From Aquimarina agarilytica ZC1 (GTDB lineage Bacteria; Bacteroidota; Bacteroidia; Flavobacteriales; Flavobacteriaceae), in the NCBI RefSeq assembly GCF_000255455.1, contig NZ_JH621246.1, positions 56,335 to 112,920 of the forward strand: a DNA stretch of 56,586 nucleotides, in the 5' to 3' direction. Positions within the stretch are counted from its first letter, which is position 1. Every line of letters starts with the position of its first letter. The position numbers and the translations under genes were made by a program. Below the pieces are notes generated by a model. It ran no database searches, was not told the origin of the DNA, and saw only the letters and a list, made by a program, of their open reading frames with translations. Below, piece after piece: positions 33,447 through 45,200 of the stretch.

Positions 33447-35111
33447 CTAAATCCACTCTACATATAGTACTTCTTCCATCCATGGTAATTTTATAATACT
33501 TATATTCCATGGTAATCGATTTAATAAAATGTCTAGTGTTTTTCTTTCTACTATTAATTTCCAGCCTGTTTCTTGCTTATCTAATTTCCCTTCTCTACTT
33601 AAAAAACCTTCTCGTAATCCATCGGGTGATGTACTCCCCAAAGCTCCCCAATGATCTATGGCTGCTGTAAGCAAATTGGTAGCCTCTTCTTTTTCTTCTT
33701 TGGTAATCGTTATTGTATGATCTACTGGTAAATTGGCAGGTATTCCGCATAAAAATTTTGGCAATACTAGCTCATATTCAAAGGCTTTTTCTTTAGCTGT
33801 GGCTAGAAAATGAATTACTAATACCGCCTTACTTTGACAATAAGAATCAGTGAACTCACTCCCAGTTATTAAATCTAACTTTTCAAACAAATGCTTTAAA
33901 AAAGGATGAATCAAAACAATTCCTGCATTTTTAAAAAACTGAGGCAATTCATCCAAGGCTTCTTTTTTTTCAAAACTCTCTACCTCTTGTTCCGCTATAC
34001 TGGCATGTTGTATGTTTATCAATTTCACTTCTGCTCCTTCATTAAAAATAGGGGCTTTGGATACGGAATCTGATCTATTTTTTGTTTTACTTTTATTTAA
34101 AACAAAAGTGTATTCTTCTTTAAGTAATACATTTATAAAAGCATATTTGTTTTGATGTAGCTCAATATGTTCTTTAAACAAGTCTTTGGATTGCCCTATT
34201 TGTGAGTTACGAATGACATGTATTCCTAGGGAAATTGTGTTCATTTTTTCTCTTTGCAAAATCACACATTCAAAAATTAATTGCCAAGCTTTAATTTCAA
34301 AAGCTCTATAATTAGTAAACACCAATTTTAATGCGGGTTCCTTAAAAAGAATATTGAGCTCTTTAAAAAACTCAATTAACTTTGTTTGTGAAATTGTGGT
34401 ATATAATTCTACAATAGAAATTAAATTTTTAGTAGTATGCTGAAGTATTAATCGTTGTAGAGCCATTGGATATTTGGCAACCACTTTTTTTAATGCACTA
34501 ACCGCATTTATATCTACAGCCAATGTTTCCAATACCAATTCTAACCAATTGCTTTCGGGTAAAATCGTATAGGATTTAAAGGTGCCTTTTTGCAACCAAT
34601 GTAACCATAGTTCAAAATAATACCTCCTAATGGATTGGTGTTTATTGTTATCCTGTATAACCTCAACTGCATCTTTTTCAGTTGACTTTTCTTTCAAATA
34701 TTGCTTAAGATACGCTTCTTTTTCCTTGGCAGATAATTGTAATTCCCGAAGAAAAGAAGGTTCATTTATCCCCCTTTCATTTTTGGAAGCACTTCTTGAT
34801 ACATCTTTTTTATTTCCCCTTACTTCTTTTAATTTATTTTTAATTTCTTGAGTTAGCAAGGCTACTATTTTATTTACAATATTATTTATAGTAGCTGCAT
34901 TGCTTAAGTTAATTTCACCAATATTTAATGTGATGCTATCAATACTTACCACTTCATTTTCACTCACTAAACGATCAAACAATTTACTTAATTCGGGTAA
35001 CAAAACATTCCAAACTAACTCACTCAAGTGTTGCTGCATTGAATAAACAGGATCGGATGCTTTTACCTCCAATTCCAAAATCTGCTTTCCTATGAGATGA
35101 TTATTTGCCAT
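33447..35111 (-). CDS. eCIS tape-measure protein (Pvc14/Afp14 type)
   Basis: The 554-residue protein begins NNHLIGKQILELEVK and has the early segment LLPELSKLFDRLV, then DSITLNIGEINL, the pattern of contractile injection system tape-measure proteins of the Pvc14 type, with NAGIVLIHPFLKHLFEKL near residue 390. Such proteins set tube length and are packed in the tube lumen. It follows the Pvc12-like gene by one base. Length and order agree with the family; the assignment rests on the N-terminal and HPFL motifs. Confidence 0.82.
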   Translation of the reverse strand: MANNHLIGKQILELEVKASDPVYSMQQHLSELVWNVLLPELSKLFDRLVSENEVVSIDSITLNIGEINLSNAATINNIVNKIVALLTQEIKNKLKEVRGNKKDVSRSASKNERGINEPSFLRELQLSAKEKEAYLKQYLKEKSTEKDAVEVIQDNNKHQSIRRYYFELWLHWLQKGTFKSYTILPESNWLELVLETLAVDINAVSALKKVVAKYPMALQRLILQHTTKNLISIVELYTTISQTKLIEFFKELNILFKEPALKLVFTNYRAFEIKAWQLIFECVILQREKMNTISLGIHVIRNSQIGQSKDLFKEHIELHQNKYAFINVLLKEEYTFVLNKSKTKNRSDSVSKAPIFNEGAEVKLINIQHASIAEQEVESFEKKEALDELPQFFKNAGIVLIHPFLKHLFEKLDLITGSEFTDSYCQSKAVLVIHFLATAKEKAFEYELVLPKFLCGIPANLPVDHTITITKEEKEEATNLLTAAIDHWGALGSTSPDGLREGFLSREGKLDKQETGWKLIVERKTLDILLNRLPWNISIIKLPWMEEVLYVEWI

Positions 35112-35112
35112 T

Positions 35113-38100
35113 TTATGAGTTTACTAATTGTTTTACTTGAGCAAGCATTTTAGTGTTCGTTACTTGCTTTACCTCTTCAATATTCCACTCCTTATAAATT
35201 ACTTTCCCTGTAAGTCCTTTTTCGTTTAATACGTTTAAGCTGGATTTTAAAAGATCTATATCACCTGTAACTAATTCTTGTTTTTGATTCATTACTAATT
35301 GATCTAGCAAATGCCAAGTCGCATTTTTTAGCAAGCCTAAAAAGCCCGCAATATTGTTATCCTTTTGTAAACTATAGCGTTTAAAAAAGTTAACTAACTG
35401 TACATAAGCTGTTAGTGTTGGTGTATTTTTAAGAAAGAAAACAGTACGCTCATAACTTTTCGTTTTCTGCATATCTTCATTAGAAAGTACTTCTATATTT
35501 TTAAGATACTTTGGTTTTCTTTTTCTAACTAAAGCCAATAAATCATGCTCTTTTATTTCTTTTTTAGCTGCTTTTTCTGTTTTCTTTTTAATTACTTTTT
35601 TGGATGTTATTTTAGTAACATTTGAAGCATTATTTTTTGGAGTCCCATTAACTTTTTTCTTTTTTTGCTCTAATACCTCTTCTGCTTTTACTACTGCTAA
35701 ACTATCTTCCTTTGTTGATGACATTAACAGGGCCTGAGCTTCATTAAATTGTGGTAAATCAGTTAGGGTTCTTTCACAACAAGACCAAAATATGCTCCCC
35801 TCTGTATCATTAGGCAAGCAACATTCATCATCATTTATAAACTCATTTGAGTTACAATCACAATCATTTTGAGCCTCTGCTGATGTTTCACATACGGGCT
35901 CCGACTTTAATGTTTTTATACAATCCACTAAAGCACAAATAGGAAGACCTTTTTCTGGCTCGCACCATACTTGTTGCCCTACATCTACCTCATCTTCAAT
36001 ATCTTTTTTTGGAACTTGTTTCCATGTTAACCATCTTCTGTATTCATCTTCGAACTTGCACATATCCTTTGGACTTAACCATAAAATATGTAGCCCTACT
36101 AATGCCGGAGCTTCTTTGTATAGTAATTTTTCAAAAGCCTCTCGTGATTGTTTTGTTCGGAAACGTTTTACCCATGAAGGCAGTGCCAGCGTAGCCCAAA
36201 AAGAATAAGGATCCGAACCGGGTAGGTAATAAATAGTATTTATAGCCGTATTGTCAACGCATGGATCATTTTTATCCATATCTGGTTTCCACGGAATTTC
36301 ACAACAATAATCGGGGCAAATGGGAAGTAAACAACTTTTTGTTTGAAGCACGTCATCACCTCCTAACACAAAAGAAGAGCTACATTCACCAATATGCTTT
36401 GGTCGTAATAAAATATGTTCCAACAAGTGCATCCCTGTATTGTCTACACATGCCTTAGTTCTTTCAATAGCATCTTCCACCTCTTGCAAACAATTATATT
36501 GTTGTGGATGATAAGCTAACTCCCTGCTAGGGTCTACTATTTGAAATGAATACGGTCCATATTTAGCTTTGGAAACACACTCAACTGTATAAGTCTTGTC
36601 TGCTATTAATTGACAAAATTTCTCAAACTCCAATAAAGCTTCCGAACAGCAAGAGTAGTATTTTTTACTTACAAAGGGATAAACTTCTTTACAAGTATTA
36701 GTATCCTCTTCTCTAGGTATGGTATCCTCATCACAACCACAAGGGCGTAAACCTGTTTCCGAAACCATAGTGTCATTTGCAGACCAATACAATCGGAATC
36801 CATAACCGGCTGTTGTTTTATAAATAGGGAAACGGTTTATCAAGGCATAAAATGCATCAATATCATTATCAAACAGCTTTATTAATTCATCCTTTTTTTG
36901 AAAGCCTTTTATACTTTCAATAATACACTGCTTAAGCTCATTTTTCCCATTAGCCTGATCCTCACAAATTTTAATACACTGGCGTATTTCATTAACTAAA
37001 TCACAATTACTTTTAAAGCCTTCTTTTTGTGGATTAACCAAATGAGTAGCCGGCGCTGCTCCTACAGGAGTTTCTACATTTGTTTCAAAAAATAAGCCCG
37101 AAGAAAAAAGTTTCCAATCCAAACCTTCTAAAATTGAAGACCATGTAGTAATTTGTTCATCTCTATCACCTTTATCATCGTACCAGCAACTATGATTAGC
37201 CACGTAATACTTAGGCGATACTATTTTAAATTTCCAATAATCTTGATCACAAACTGGAATATAATTTTGAGTATCCTCGGCGGCATATATAAATTCGCGT
37301 AAACCCCCTGGCATACAATCATTGCACGAATCTAGCTTTTTAGGAAAAGCATTATCCCATGCTTCGGCTTCACTTTTAAAATTACACGCGCTTTCGGCCA
37401 GTACTTCAATAAGTCCTACATAAAATTTGCCCTTTTCACATAACAGTCTACAATTATTAGACGTTCCAGCTAATACATAAAAATGTTGATAAGCTTCAAT
37501 TGCTTCATCAATGCTAGAAAAACGAGCCACACTATCCCACAGTGGGTTTCCTCCTGCCTCTTCTGCATGTGTACTTATACAATCGCCAACATCAATACGT
37601 TCCTCTTCTTTTACAACCACTCGGTATTTGTAATACACACGTACTTCATTGTCTTCCGCTACTTCAACTTTGTATATGGGAAATAACTCCGCCAATTGAA
37701 CATAAAATTCAATCAACCCCTGTCCTTTCTGTGCTGTTTTTCTTTTGTTTGGTATTACTGCTATAAATGCGTCCGTTTCACAAGTATTTGATTCATGGTC
37801 ATAATATTGTTCAACAATACTAATTTTACCCCTTTTGATATACTGATTTGTATTTCTGGCATAAGTAATAACCTCGAGCCATTCTTTTTCCCAAGCCCCT
37901 TCTGCTTCCTCCGCTGTTTTATAACCTACATAACTTATTAGAACAAATTCTTCTTCTTCATTTGTATTAAAACACACCTGATAATGAAATTTATCTTTAT
38001 CCATTTCGGGACAAATTACAATAGGTTTATCGGGACATTTTTTTAATTGAATTGGTGGAATAACATCACAAATAGCTCTTTTAAGTTGTAATGCATTTTC

Positions 38101-41100
38101 TTTTTCATAACATAAACTTGGATGTATTGCTAATGGCATATTCTTTTTTAAAAATCGCCATTCATATGAAATCTGTCCATCTTGAGCCATATCCGAAATA
38201 GTAAAATCATTATTCGGAGTTTCACTATTTACATAAGCATTACTTATATACTTTTTCAGCTGCTCGGCTTCACTTAAACTTGCTTTTTCCGAAGCACTTA
38301 TTGCCAATTTAGTAGTATCATCTGGTATACTGCTTTTAGTAAATTGAGTTGCTACAACCGATGCTTTATCATACAATGTAAACTCTCCACTCCCCTTACT
38401 TTTTTTAGTTTCTTTTAATGTTAATTGGGGTAATTTATCAACAAACTCGGTATATGCTTTTTTAGTATCTTCAACTTTTTTATAGGCTTTACTACTTATA
38501 AAAAGAGGATTAAACACATTATCTGCATCTGTGTTTCCGTAAATAAAATTAAACGCTGCGGGTATTTTTACCACTTTATAATCATACAACAGTTCCTTAC
38601 ACAATGCTTCGCAACTATGTAAGGCCTCTGTGGCAATTGTCTTATCAAAATCTGATTTTGCTCTTGCTTTAGATGTAAATTCAGACGTTGATTGTAGTAC
38701 TATATTCCCAGCATTAAAAAGTGACCAATTGTATGTATTCGGTTCTTTTTTTATACGTACTGGGGATTCATTTTTAACTATAAATCGTGCTACTGCATTT
38801 AGGGCTTTATTCCTATTTGTTGCAATTTCAAAATGCTCTGGTGGCATCATTAAAAAAGAACCATCCGTATCACGTAATAAAAAACTATATTCTGGATTTC
38901 CTTCATCACCCGATTGTAAATAGTTTTTTTTATCTCCACCTAAACTAAAGGCTTTTTCGAGGGCTAACAACGCCTCTTTTTTTGAATGATATACGTCATA
39001 ACTAATTAATGAAGCGTCTTGTTCATTTAGTTGCACCTTAAAGCCTACTTTATCAGCCACCTTTTCAATACTCGGCTTTGTATTTCGTTTTCCAAAAGCT
39101 ATAGTACTTTCTTCAATAATCGTTTTTAGTTCCTTTTCAGGAAGTAAGGCTAGTGCTATAATCTTTTTCTTTTCATTTTTTAAAGCCAACTGATTCCCTT
39201 GCTGCACTACCTCATAATTTTTGGCATCACTCCCCAATACTTTAGCCCTACGCCAAGCATCAGTCGCCTTGCTTTTATCCGGATAACACCCCACACCTTC
39301 AAACATCAATTTACTTCCTGCAATGTTTAATTTCCATTTGTAAGCGGAATCATGTTGGGTTAAATATGAATCTAATGCGCCTTCATTTAACACATTTTCC
39401 CAAGCTTCATTTACCGAAGAAAAAGTGGTAGCACTCATTCTATGCTCCTTGCTTATAGGATGCTGAATGTGCCATTTCCAACTTTCAAGTGTTTTTATTT
39501 CTAAGTTTTGATCTAAGCGATATGCGTCCAAAAAGCAATGTTCGCGAGCCACTGGCAACAAACGACATTCTCGGGATACGGCATTTTCATTTTTAAGTGT
39601 TTGCTGCTTTCCTTTTTTTATAAAATCCCCCTGCTTTTTTAATGCTAATGTTTCCGATAACAGACTCGTGCTTCTAGCCACTTCGATCCCTTTATGGTCT
39701 GTTAATTGTTGATGAAAATTATATTTTGTAGTCACTATATTTTCTGCCGATGCTTGTGCAGAAAATAATCTACTTATGACCGATCTGTTAAATCCGTTTA
39801 AGGTTTTTTCTAACTTTTTGTATGATTTAGGGTCCCTAAGCTGTACTAAAACTTTATTAGCTGCAAGAAGTAATTCTTCCTTACTTTCATAACTACGATT
39901 ACTTCTAAAAAGTAAATTTCCATTAGCATCATTTAGTACAAACCTGTGACATTCGGTGACTTCGAAATTGCATAAATTTCTTCGCTCATAATTATTTATT
40001 CCTGATAATAAGGAGACTCTTTTTTCAAATCCAGAAACATTGTCTGTATTCCATGCTGGCTTTAGATAGTCAAAGGCTTTCCCTCTGTTTCTACTTAAAT
40101 CTGCAAATTCTTTTATATAACTCGATTGATCTGCAATCCTTTTTTGATCCAGTGTGGTTTCATTTAAGTTGCCTTTGTATTGCAACAAAGTGTAGTCCGT
40201 AAAACTTTCGCCAAATCGGGCCAATAAATGATCTAAAAAGAGTTGTCGTCTGGTACTATATTCCTCTTTATTTTCGGTTAATTCCTGTAAAACATCCAAG
40301 TAAGAAACAGGATGAAATGCAATCCCAAAATAATGTTGCGTTGCTCCTCCTAAGCTATCAGTAACCAAATTATAACCCGTAACTGTCGAAGCCATAAAAG
40401 CTACATTTTTGGCTTTACTCTTTGCTTCATTAATGGACTTGTAACGTTTTGTTCCTACCAGTAGTAATTCACTTGAGGTATTGGGATAAAGCACAAAAAA
40501 GCAGCCAAAACGATCTTCCAAAACTTGAATACTATATTTTTTAGAAAAGAAAACATCTACCAATTGATTGATATGTATAGATCGTTTGTTTATGGATTCA
40601 AAACTTACCAAATCCACCAAACCACTTTGATGATCACAATAATTACCAATACTAAATTCTGTTCGCGGATGTGCTTCCAATAAAGCTATAGCTTTTTTCC
40701 ATGCCTCATTATTTTGAACAGGATAGGCCACTACGGAACTCCCGTTTTGAGTTTCGGTAGTGGTATGAAATTTTAATAAACTTTCAATACCTGGTATACT
40801 ATCTGGTAGTTGCGTAAAATAGGTTTTACAAGCTTCCTCGGTATATTCGGCTTCTGATTTTAATGAAAATAAAGAACGAATATTGGCCAATTGTGACGTA
40901 TAATTAGCCAATAATTGGTCATAAAATAACAAATAGCCTTTTAATTGTAAAGCTTGTGTTTTTCTTAATAAAGTAGCACTTTCGGCTAAGCCATCTTCCC
41001 CTACACCATACACTACTGGAAAGTCATTTTGAATGGAATAAAACTCGCCCAAGTCATCATGATAAACACCCATAGGAATTTCATTATCCAAACTGGTCAA

Positions 41101-42273
41101 CGGAAGTCTAAATTTTTTCCCAAAGGATAATGATTGATGTACTTTTAGTTTATCTAGTTTTATAATTCCTTGCTGGCTATACAAGTCAATACATGAATTT
41201 TCTAATAAAAAAACAGGAACCTCATCTTTATTAAGACTATGTGTCCAAGCTAAACTACCCGAACTATTCCCTTTATTTATATGTGCTTTCTTAACTTTTT
41301 GAATGCCTTCAATGGCTAAAACCACCGCATACAAATCCGAAAGGTGGATTTTATTTCTTTTTTCTAATTTTTCCAGTTCATCTGTATCAACAAAACCAAA
41401 ACTTTCTTTGAGATACGGTCTTCCTTCAAAAATAGCATCAATACTTTTTCCTTTGTTTAAAAGTTCGTTAAGCGTGTAATAGTTAATTTCTGGTTGAAAA
41501 TAATTCCTTACGGCCTTTATAATTTTTGAATACACCTTTTTAGGATCAATACCCAAAGTAATTTCTACCTCCAAACAAACACCAAAGTCAATGGGTTTTA
41601 AAATTTCAATTTGGATAAAGTCTTCACATAAATTTCGATGCTCCAACAAGAAGCTTTTAACAGCTTCAATTAATGCCGCTTCATCAATCACATCATCTTC
41701 TTTTTCTATATAGACTTTATACAAGCCATTTAAACAAAGCTGTTCATATTCTTTATTAAGTAAACAATCTTCCCTATCATTTATAACATGTAGGGCTTCT
41801 TCAAAACTAGCTTCCTCGCCTTCATTAGGTGTACTTGGTGGTGTGCATGTTAAACGATCCATTTGCTGATCAACATACAACGCCACTTCTTGATCTGCTA
41901 TTTCTAACCAGGCATTTCGAACCCCATCAATTTCTATCAGCAATTTTCGGTAATCGGTAACAGAAACTGGGTTTATAGTCAATATCTCTAAAGGAGTTAA
42001 AAAATTATCATCCTGTTCAGAATTATCTTTTTGGGCAATTAAATTTTTAAAAGGCAGGTTCGTTTTATAGCCTAAATCAAGCAATGCATAAATGAGTACC
42101 TCCAAAATAGTAACTCCTGGATCATGAACGTTATGATCTGTCCAAATCTTACCTGCTAAATTCCCAATATGTTCCAGACCTTCTCTGCGTAGGCGATCAA
42201 AATCTAAATACTCAGGAATATCTGGATCATTTTGCTTAATAACAGCTGCGGTATTTTCTAATAATCCTCCCAT
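35113..42273 (-). CDS. Giant eCIS baseplate wedge protein (Pvc12-like)
   Basis: The N-terminal 100 residues contain DHNVHDPGVTILEVLIYALL, the hallmark of Pvc12/Afp12-like baseplate wedge proteins. At 2386 residues it is more than twice the size of the classical proteins (about 950). The extra length holds repeats of about 80 residues of the form RFVLNDANGNLLFRSNRSY followed by a helix with SKEELLLA, resembling DUF1508/YegP hairpins, then Cys-rich stretches (about 1560-2170) and a Lys-rich linker. It lies one base from each neighbour. It likely links baseplate to outer decorations or fibres; that is inference. Confidence 0.85.
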   Translation of the reverse strand: MGGLLENTAAVIKQNDPDIPEYLDFDRLRREGLEHIGNLAGKIWTDHNVHDPGVTILEVLIYALLDLGYKTNLPFKNLIAQKDNSEQDDNFLTPLEILTINPVSVTDYRKLLIEIDGVRNAWLEIADQEVALYVDQQMDRLTCTPPSTPNEGEEASFEEALHVINDREDCLLNKEYEQLCLNGLYKVYIEKEDDVIDEAALIEAVKSFLLEHRNLCEDFIQIEILKPIDFGVCLEVEITLGIDPKKVYSKIIKAVRNYFQPEINYYTLNELLNKGKSIDAIFEGRPYLKESFGFVDTDELEKLEKRNKIHLSDLYAVVLAIEGIQKVKKAHINKGNSSGSLAWTHSLNKDEVPVFLLENSCIDLYSQQGIIKLDKLKVHQSLSFGKKFRLPLTSLDNEIPMGVYHDDLGEFYSIQNDFPVVYGVGEDGLAESATLLRKTQALQLKGYLLFYDQLLANYTSQLANIRSLFSLKSEAEYTEEACKTYFTQLPDSIPGIESLLKFHTTTETQNGSSVVAYPVQNNEAWKKAIALLEAHPRTEFSIGNYCDHQSGLVDLVSFESINKRSIHINQLVDVFFSKKYSIQVLEDRFGCFFVLYPNTSSELLLVGTKRYKSINEAKSKAKNVAFMASTVTGYNLVTDSLGGATQHYFGIAFHPVSYLDVLQELTENKEEYSTRRQLFLDHLLARFGESFTDYTLLQYKGNLNETTLDQKRIADQSSYIKEFADLSRNRGKAFDYLKPAWNTDNVSGFEKRVSLLSGINNYERRNLCNFEVTECHRFVLNDANGNLLFRSNRSYESKEELLLAANKVLVQLRDPKSYKKLEKTLNGFNRSVISRLFSAQASAENIVTTKYNFHQQLTDHKGIEVARSTSLLSETLALKKQGDFIKKGKQQTLKNENAVSRECRLLPVAREHCFLDAYRLDQNLEIKTLESWKWHIQHPISKEHRMSATTFSSVNEAWENVLNEGALDSYLTQHDSAYKWKLNIAGSKLMFEGVGCYPDKSKATDAWRRAKVLGSDAKNYEVVQQGNQLALKNEKKKIIALALLPEKELKTIIEESTIAFGKRNTKPSIEKVADKVGFKVQLNEQDASLISYDVYHSKKEALLALEKAFSLGGDKKNYLQSGDEGNPEYSFLLRDTDGSFLMMPPEHFEIATNRNKALNAVARFIVKNESPVRIKKEPNTYNWSLFNAGNIVLQSTSEFTSKARAKSDFDKTIATEALHSCEALCKELLYDYKVVKIPAAFNFIYGNTDADNVFNPLFISSKAYKKVEDTKKAYTEFVDKLPQLTLKETKKSKGSGEFTLYDKASVVATQFTKSSIPDDTTKLAISASEKASLSEAEQLKKYISNAYVNSETPNNDFTISDMAQDGQISYEWRFLKKNMPLAIHPSLCYEKENALQLKRAICDVIPPIQLKKCPDKPIVICPEMDKDKFHYQVCFNTNEEEEFVLISYVGYKTAEEAEGAWEKEWLEVITYARNTNQYIKRGKISIVEQYYDHESNTCETDAFIAVIPNKRKTAQKGQGLIEFYVQLAELFPIYKVEVAEDNEVRVYYKYRVVVKEEERIDVGDCISTHAEEAGGNPLWDSVARFSSIDEAIEAYQHFYVLAGTSNNCRLLCEKGKFYVGLIEVLAESACNFKSEAEAWDNAFPKKLDSCNDCMPGGLREFIYAAEDTQNYIPVCDQDYWKFKIVSPKYYVANHSCWYDDKGDRDEQITTWSSILEGLDWKLFSSGLFFETNVETPVGAAPATHLVNPQKEGFKSNCDLVNEIRQCIKICEDQANGKNELKQCIIESIKGFQKKDELIKLFDNDIDAFYALINRFPIYKTTAGYGFRLYWSANDTMVSETGLRPCGCDEDTIPREEDTNTCKEVYPFVSKKYYSCCSEALLEFEKFCQLIADKTYTVECVSKAKYGPYSFQIVDPSRELAYHPQQYNCLQEVEDAIERTKACVDNTGMHLLEHILLRPKHIGECSSSFVLGGDDVLQTKSCLLPICPDYCCEIPWKPDMDKNDPCVDNTAINTIYYLPGSDPYSFWATLALPSWVKRFRTKQSREAFEKLLYKEAPALVGLHILWLSPKDMCKFEDEYRRWLTWKQVPKKDIEDEVDVGQQVWCEPEKGLPICALVDCIKTLKSEPVCETSAEAQNDCDCNSNEFINDDECCLPNDTEGSIFWSCCERTLTDLPQFNEAQALLMSSTKEDSLAVVKAEEVLEQKKKKVNGTPKNNASNVTKITSKKVIKKKTEKAAKKEIKEHDLLALVRKRKPKYLKNIEVLSNEDMQKTKSYERTVFFLKNTPTLTAYVQLVNFFKRYSLQKDNNIAGFLGLLKNATWHLLDQLVMNQKQELVTGDIDLLKSSLNVLNEKGLTGKVIYKEWNIEEVKQVTNTKMLAQVKQLVNS

Positions 42274-42274
42274 T

Positions 42275-45200
42275 TTATGTCAATTGGTGTACTTTATTAG
42301 ACTTCAATTTTTGTGTAGCTTCTGCTTCCAAACAGGTCTCTTTCTCATTTTCAACACATATGTTTCCGGGTACTAAAACGCTTCTAGCCGTTAATGGTTT
42401 TATAATAGCCCCTTTTTGATCACATAGTCCTGTTAATTCTAACTTCACTATAAAATCCACATACTCTAATTGCTCAACAAAACCAATAATATCTGAATAG
42501 CGAACTAATTGACCAAAAGCTAGTTTTTCAATATCACCTAACACCCATGGCGCTAAAAATAGGGTGATATCATCTTTCAGTTTTTTCGTAAAAAAATCAG
42601 GAGACTTCCCTCTATGTAATCTTACTTTAATTGCCACATCAACGCCTTCGTACCTTGGGTTCATTATTTTTATACGTGCAAAGGGCGAAGTACGTTTCCG
42701 TATATAATCCCCTATTTTTTCCAATAAACTTACCGGTACTTTGGGCACAATTAAGTTCCCTGATTCTAACTTTGCTAAATCGGGTATGACCGTAATTACC
42801 ACATAACCTGGCGCTACTTCCAAATCACGCTTGTAATCTATAGCAGATAATCCCATAGTATGGGTAATGCATTTGGCTTTTTCAACTTCGGGAAAGCCTT
42901 CCAATATAATTTTTTCATAATCGGATAGCATTAATGCCCTCCCTTTATGCTTTAACTGCTCACTTACACGGGTATAAAAATGCCCGTTTACTTCTGGTGT
43001 TCTTCCTCCAAATGAAGGATAAATTTGTTCCACCTTTTTAATATTAAAATCTCCATTCACCAGTTTAGCTATGCTTCCTGACGCCAAAGGAGTTTCCAAT
43101 CTATTTTTATCATTTAGGGGACTAAATCTAGCCGAAGTTTTAGCTGCTTGCGTATGTATACCAATAGTTTCGGCAACTGCTTTGACATTTTTAGGTGTCG
43201 ATACTTTAATCCAATACAATGAATCGGGCATAACGGTATTCCCTTTGTTAGTAATATCATCTGGGATACTAATACTTGCAATTCCAGATACCGTAAAACG
43301 ATCTGTTTCATCCGAAATCACATCAAAATCATACTGCAATAATTTCCATTCATTAGTACTTAAATAATGCCAATAAATTTCGGCACGATCCAATTCCGAA
43401 TCGGCAGTAGCTTCTGCTAATTGAAATAATAATGATAAACTACCTCCGATAGTTATTTTTTCTAAACCAATAAATAGTGTTCCTTCATCATTAAAAAAAG
43501 GAAATAAGGTGGGTTTGGTTTCAATATTTTCGAACTTTGATGTGTTTTCAAAAGGATACAAATGTGTAATATCCATATCATTCATTGTCGCTTCTGCCTT
43601 ATAATCAACAAACAAGGATTTTATAGCAGGTGTATAAGGTTCATTTGGAAGTATGGCATTATCGGCATTATTTGCTATAAAAACAGCTTTAATCTTATCT
43701 GCTCTACCACATAAACTTTCGTCAATTTTTTCTAAACCATATGGTGAAAGATCCCCTGGAATATCTGAAGGTATATTGATCGGTGCAAACATTGGAGGTG
43801 GAGGTGCTTTTTCAACTTCATCCTGAAGGTCTTCTAGCGTTCCTCCCCACGACTTTATAGCATCAATTCGATCTTCAGACTCATCACATAATGTAATTAT
43901 ATTATCAACCTCATCCTTTATTGTTTCAATAGACTTTGGATCTAAAATATTAGCCAAAGCCATCATTTGTTTGGCCAACACAAATGCATAACTATCATGC
44001 TGAAAATCTTCTCCTTTTAATTTTATTCTAAAAAAAGCTTTTCTAGAATTAACCGTTAACGGGGTTAAAGGTTCCTTAGGCATTGATTTAGCCTCATAGG
44101 CTGTAATTGGGAAATCCCCACGACTCCACCGATACCCATTAAAATTATATGCTGCATTAATTGCCGGACAAGGAGTGAATCCGTTTTTTGAGGTAAATAA
44201 TCTTTTATTCACACCACCATCTTCCCATACCCCTTTATCTAAAACACCACCACTAATTTCAAAAACATTTGTAGTGATATTCACCCCATCTTCTAAATTA
44301 TAAGCTTCATAATACGTTTCAAAATCAACAGGACGGTCCTTCCATTCTACTCCTAAGCGAAATGATTGCCAATTTTTGCAAAAAACCTCTTTTGATCCTA
44401 TAATAAACGCTGCATCAACTTTCGGTCTTGGACCAAATGGGAACATGGGTTTATTTACATCTTGTAAATTTTCGTCATTTTGAACAATTAAATTTTTAAG
44501 CCCGCAAACATTAACTTTAATTTTTGCATCTACTAACTTGATGCCTTGTAAAAAGTGATATGGTGAAATTGAAATTTCTCCTACATTCTTTTTTTCTTGC
44601 TTTAAACAACATCCTTTTTTATTGCCATTTTTAGGTCTACCACCAATGATATCATCACAAGTCAACACATTTTCTAACTTTTCAATAACTGGATTGAGTT
44701 CTATTTTAACTAAAGGAAACGACGTATTTACATCAATTTTCTCCTTCAGTTTTTCTTCATCAAAAAACACCACCTTAGGATCTTCCTTTGTTAATTTCAA
44801 CCTAAATATAAACTGGAGATCGGCAGTTGTATTCAAGTCCGAAAAAGGAGGTAAATCAATCACCAAGTCCTCTATCGCTTCTTGTTTAGGAATTACCCAA
44901 TCTTTTTCACCACTAAAAGACATCAAAAACAACTGCCCCACTTTTGACATGTTTTCTTCAAAAATACCACACTCGCACAATCGTTTTTTTTCATTGTCAT
45001 TAAAAAGAGGCAAACAACTAATAGGATCCTTTTGTGTTAAAAACAGTTCTAAATTATTTCCTATCACATATACTTCTTCATTACCCAATAGGTTTAGTAA
45101 ATAATTCTTGGTCTCCTTTGTTATTGTTTCGCAATTTTCAACAGTTTCTTTTTTAAATGAAAATTGTTTTTGAGCTATAATTTCATCTAAATTCTGTTTA

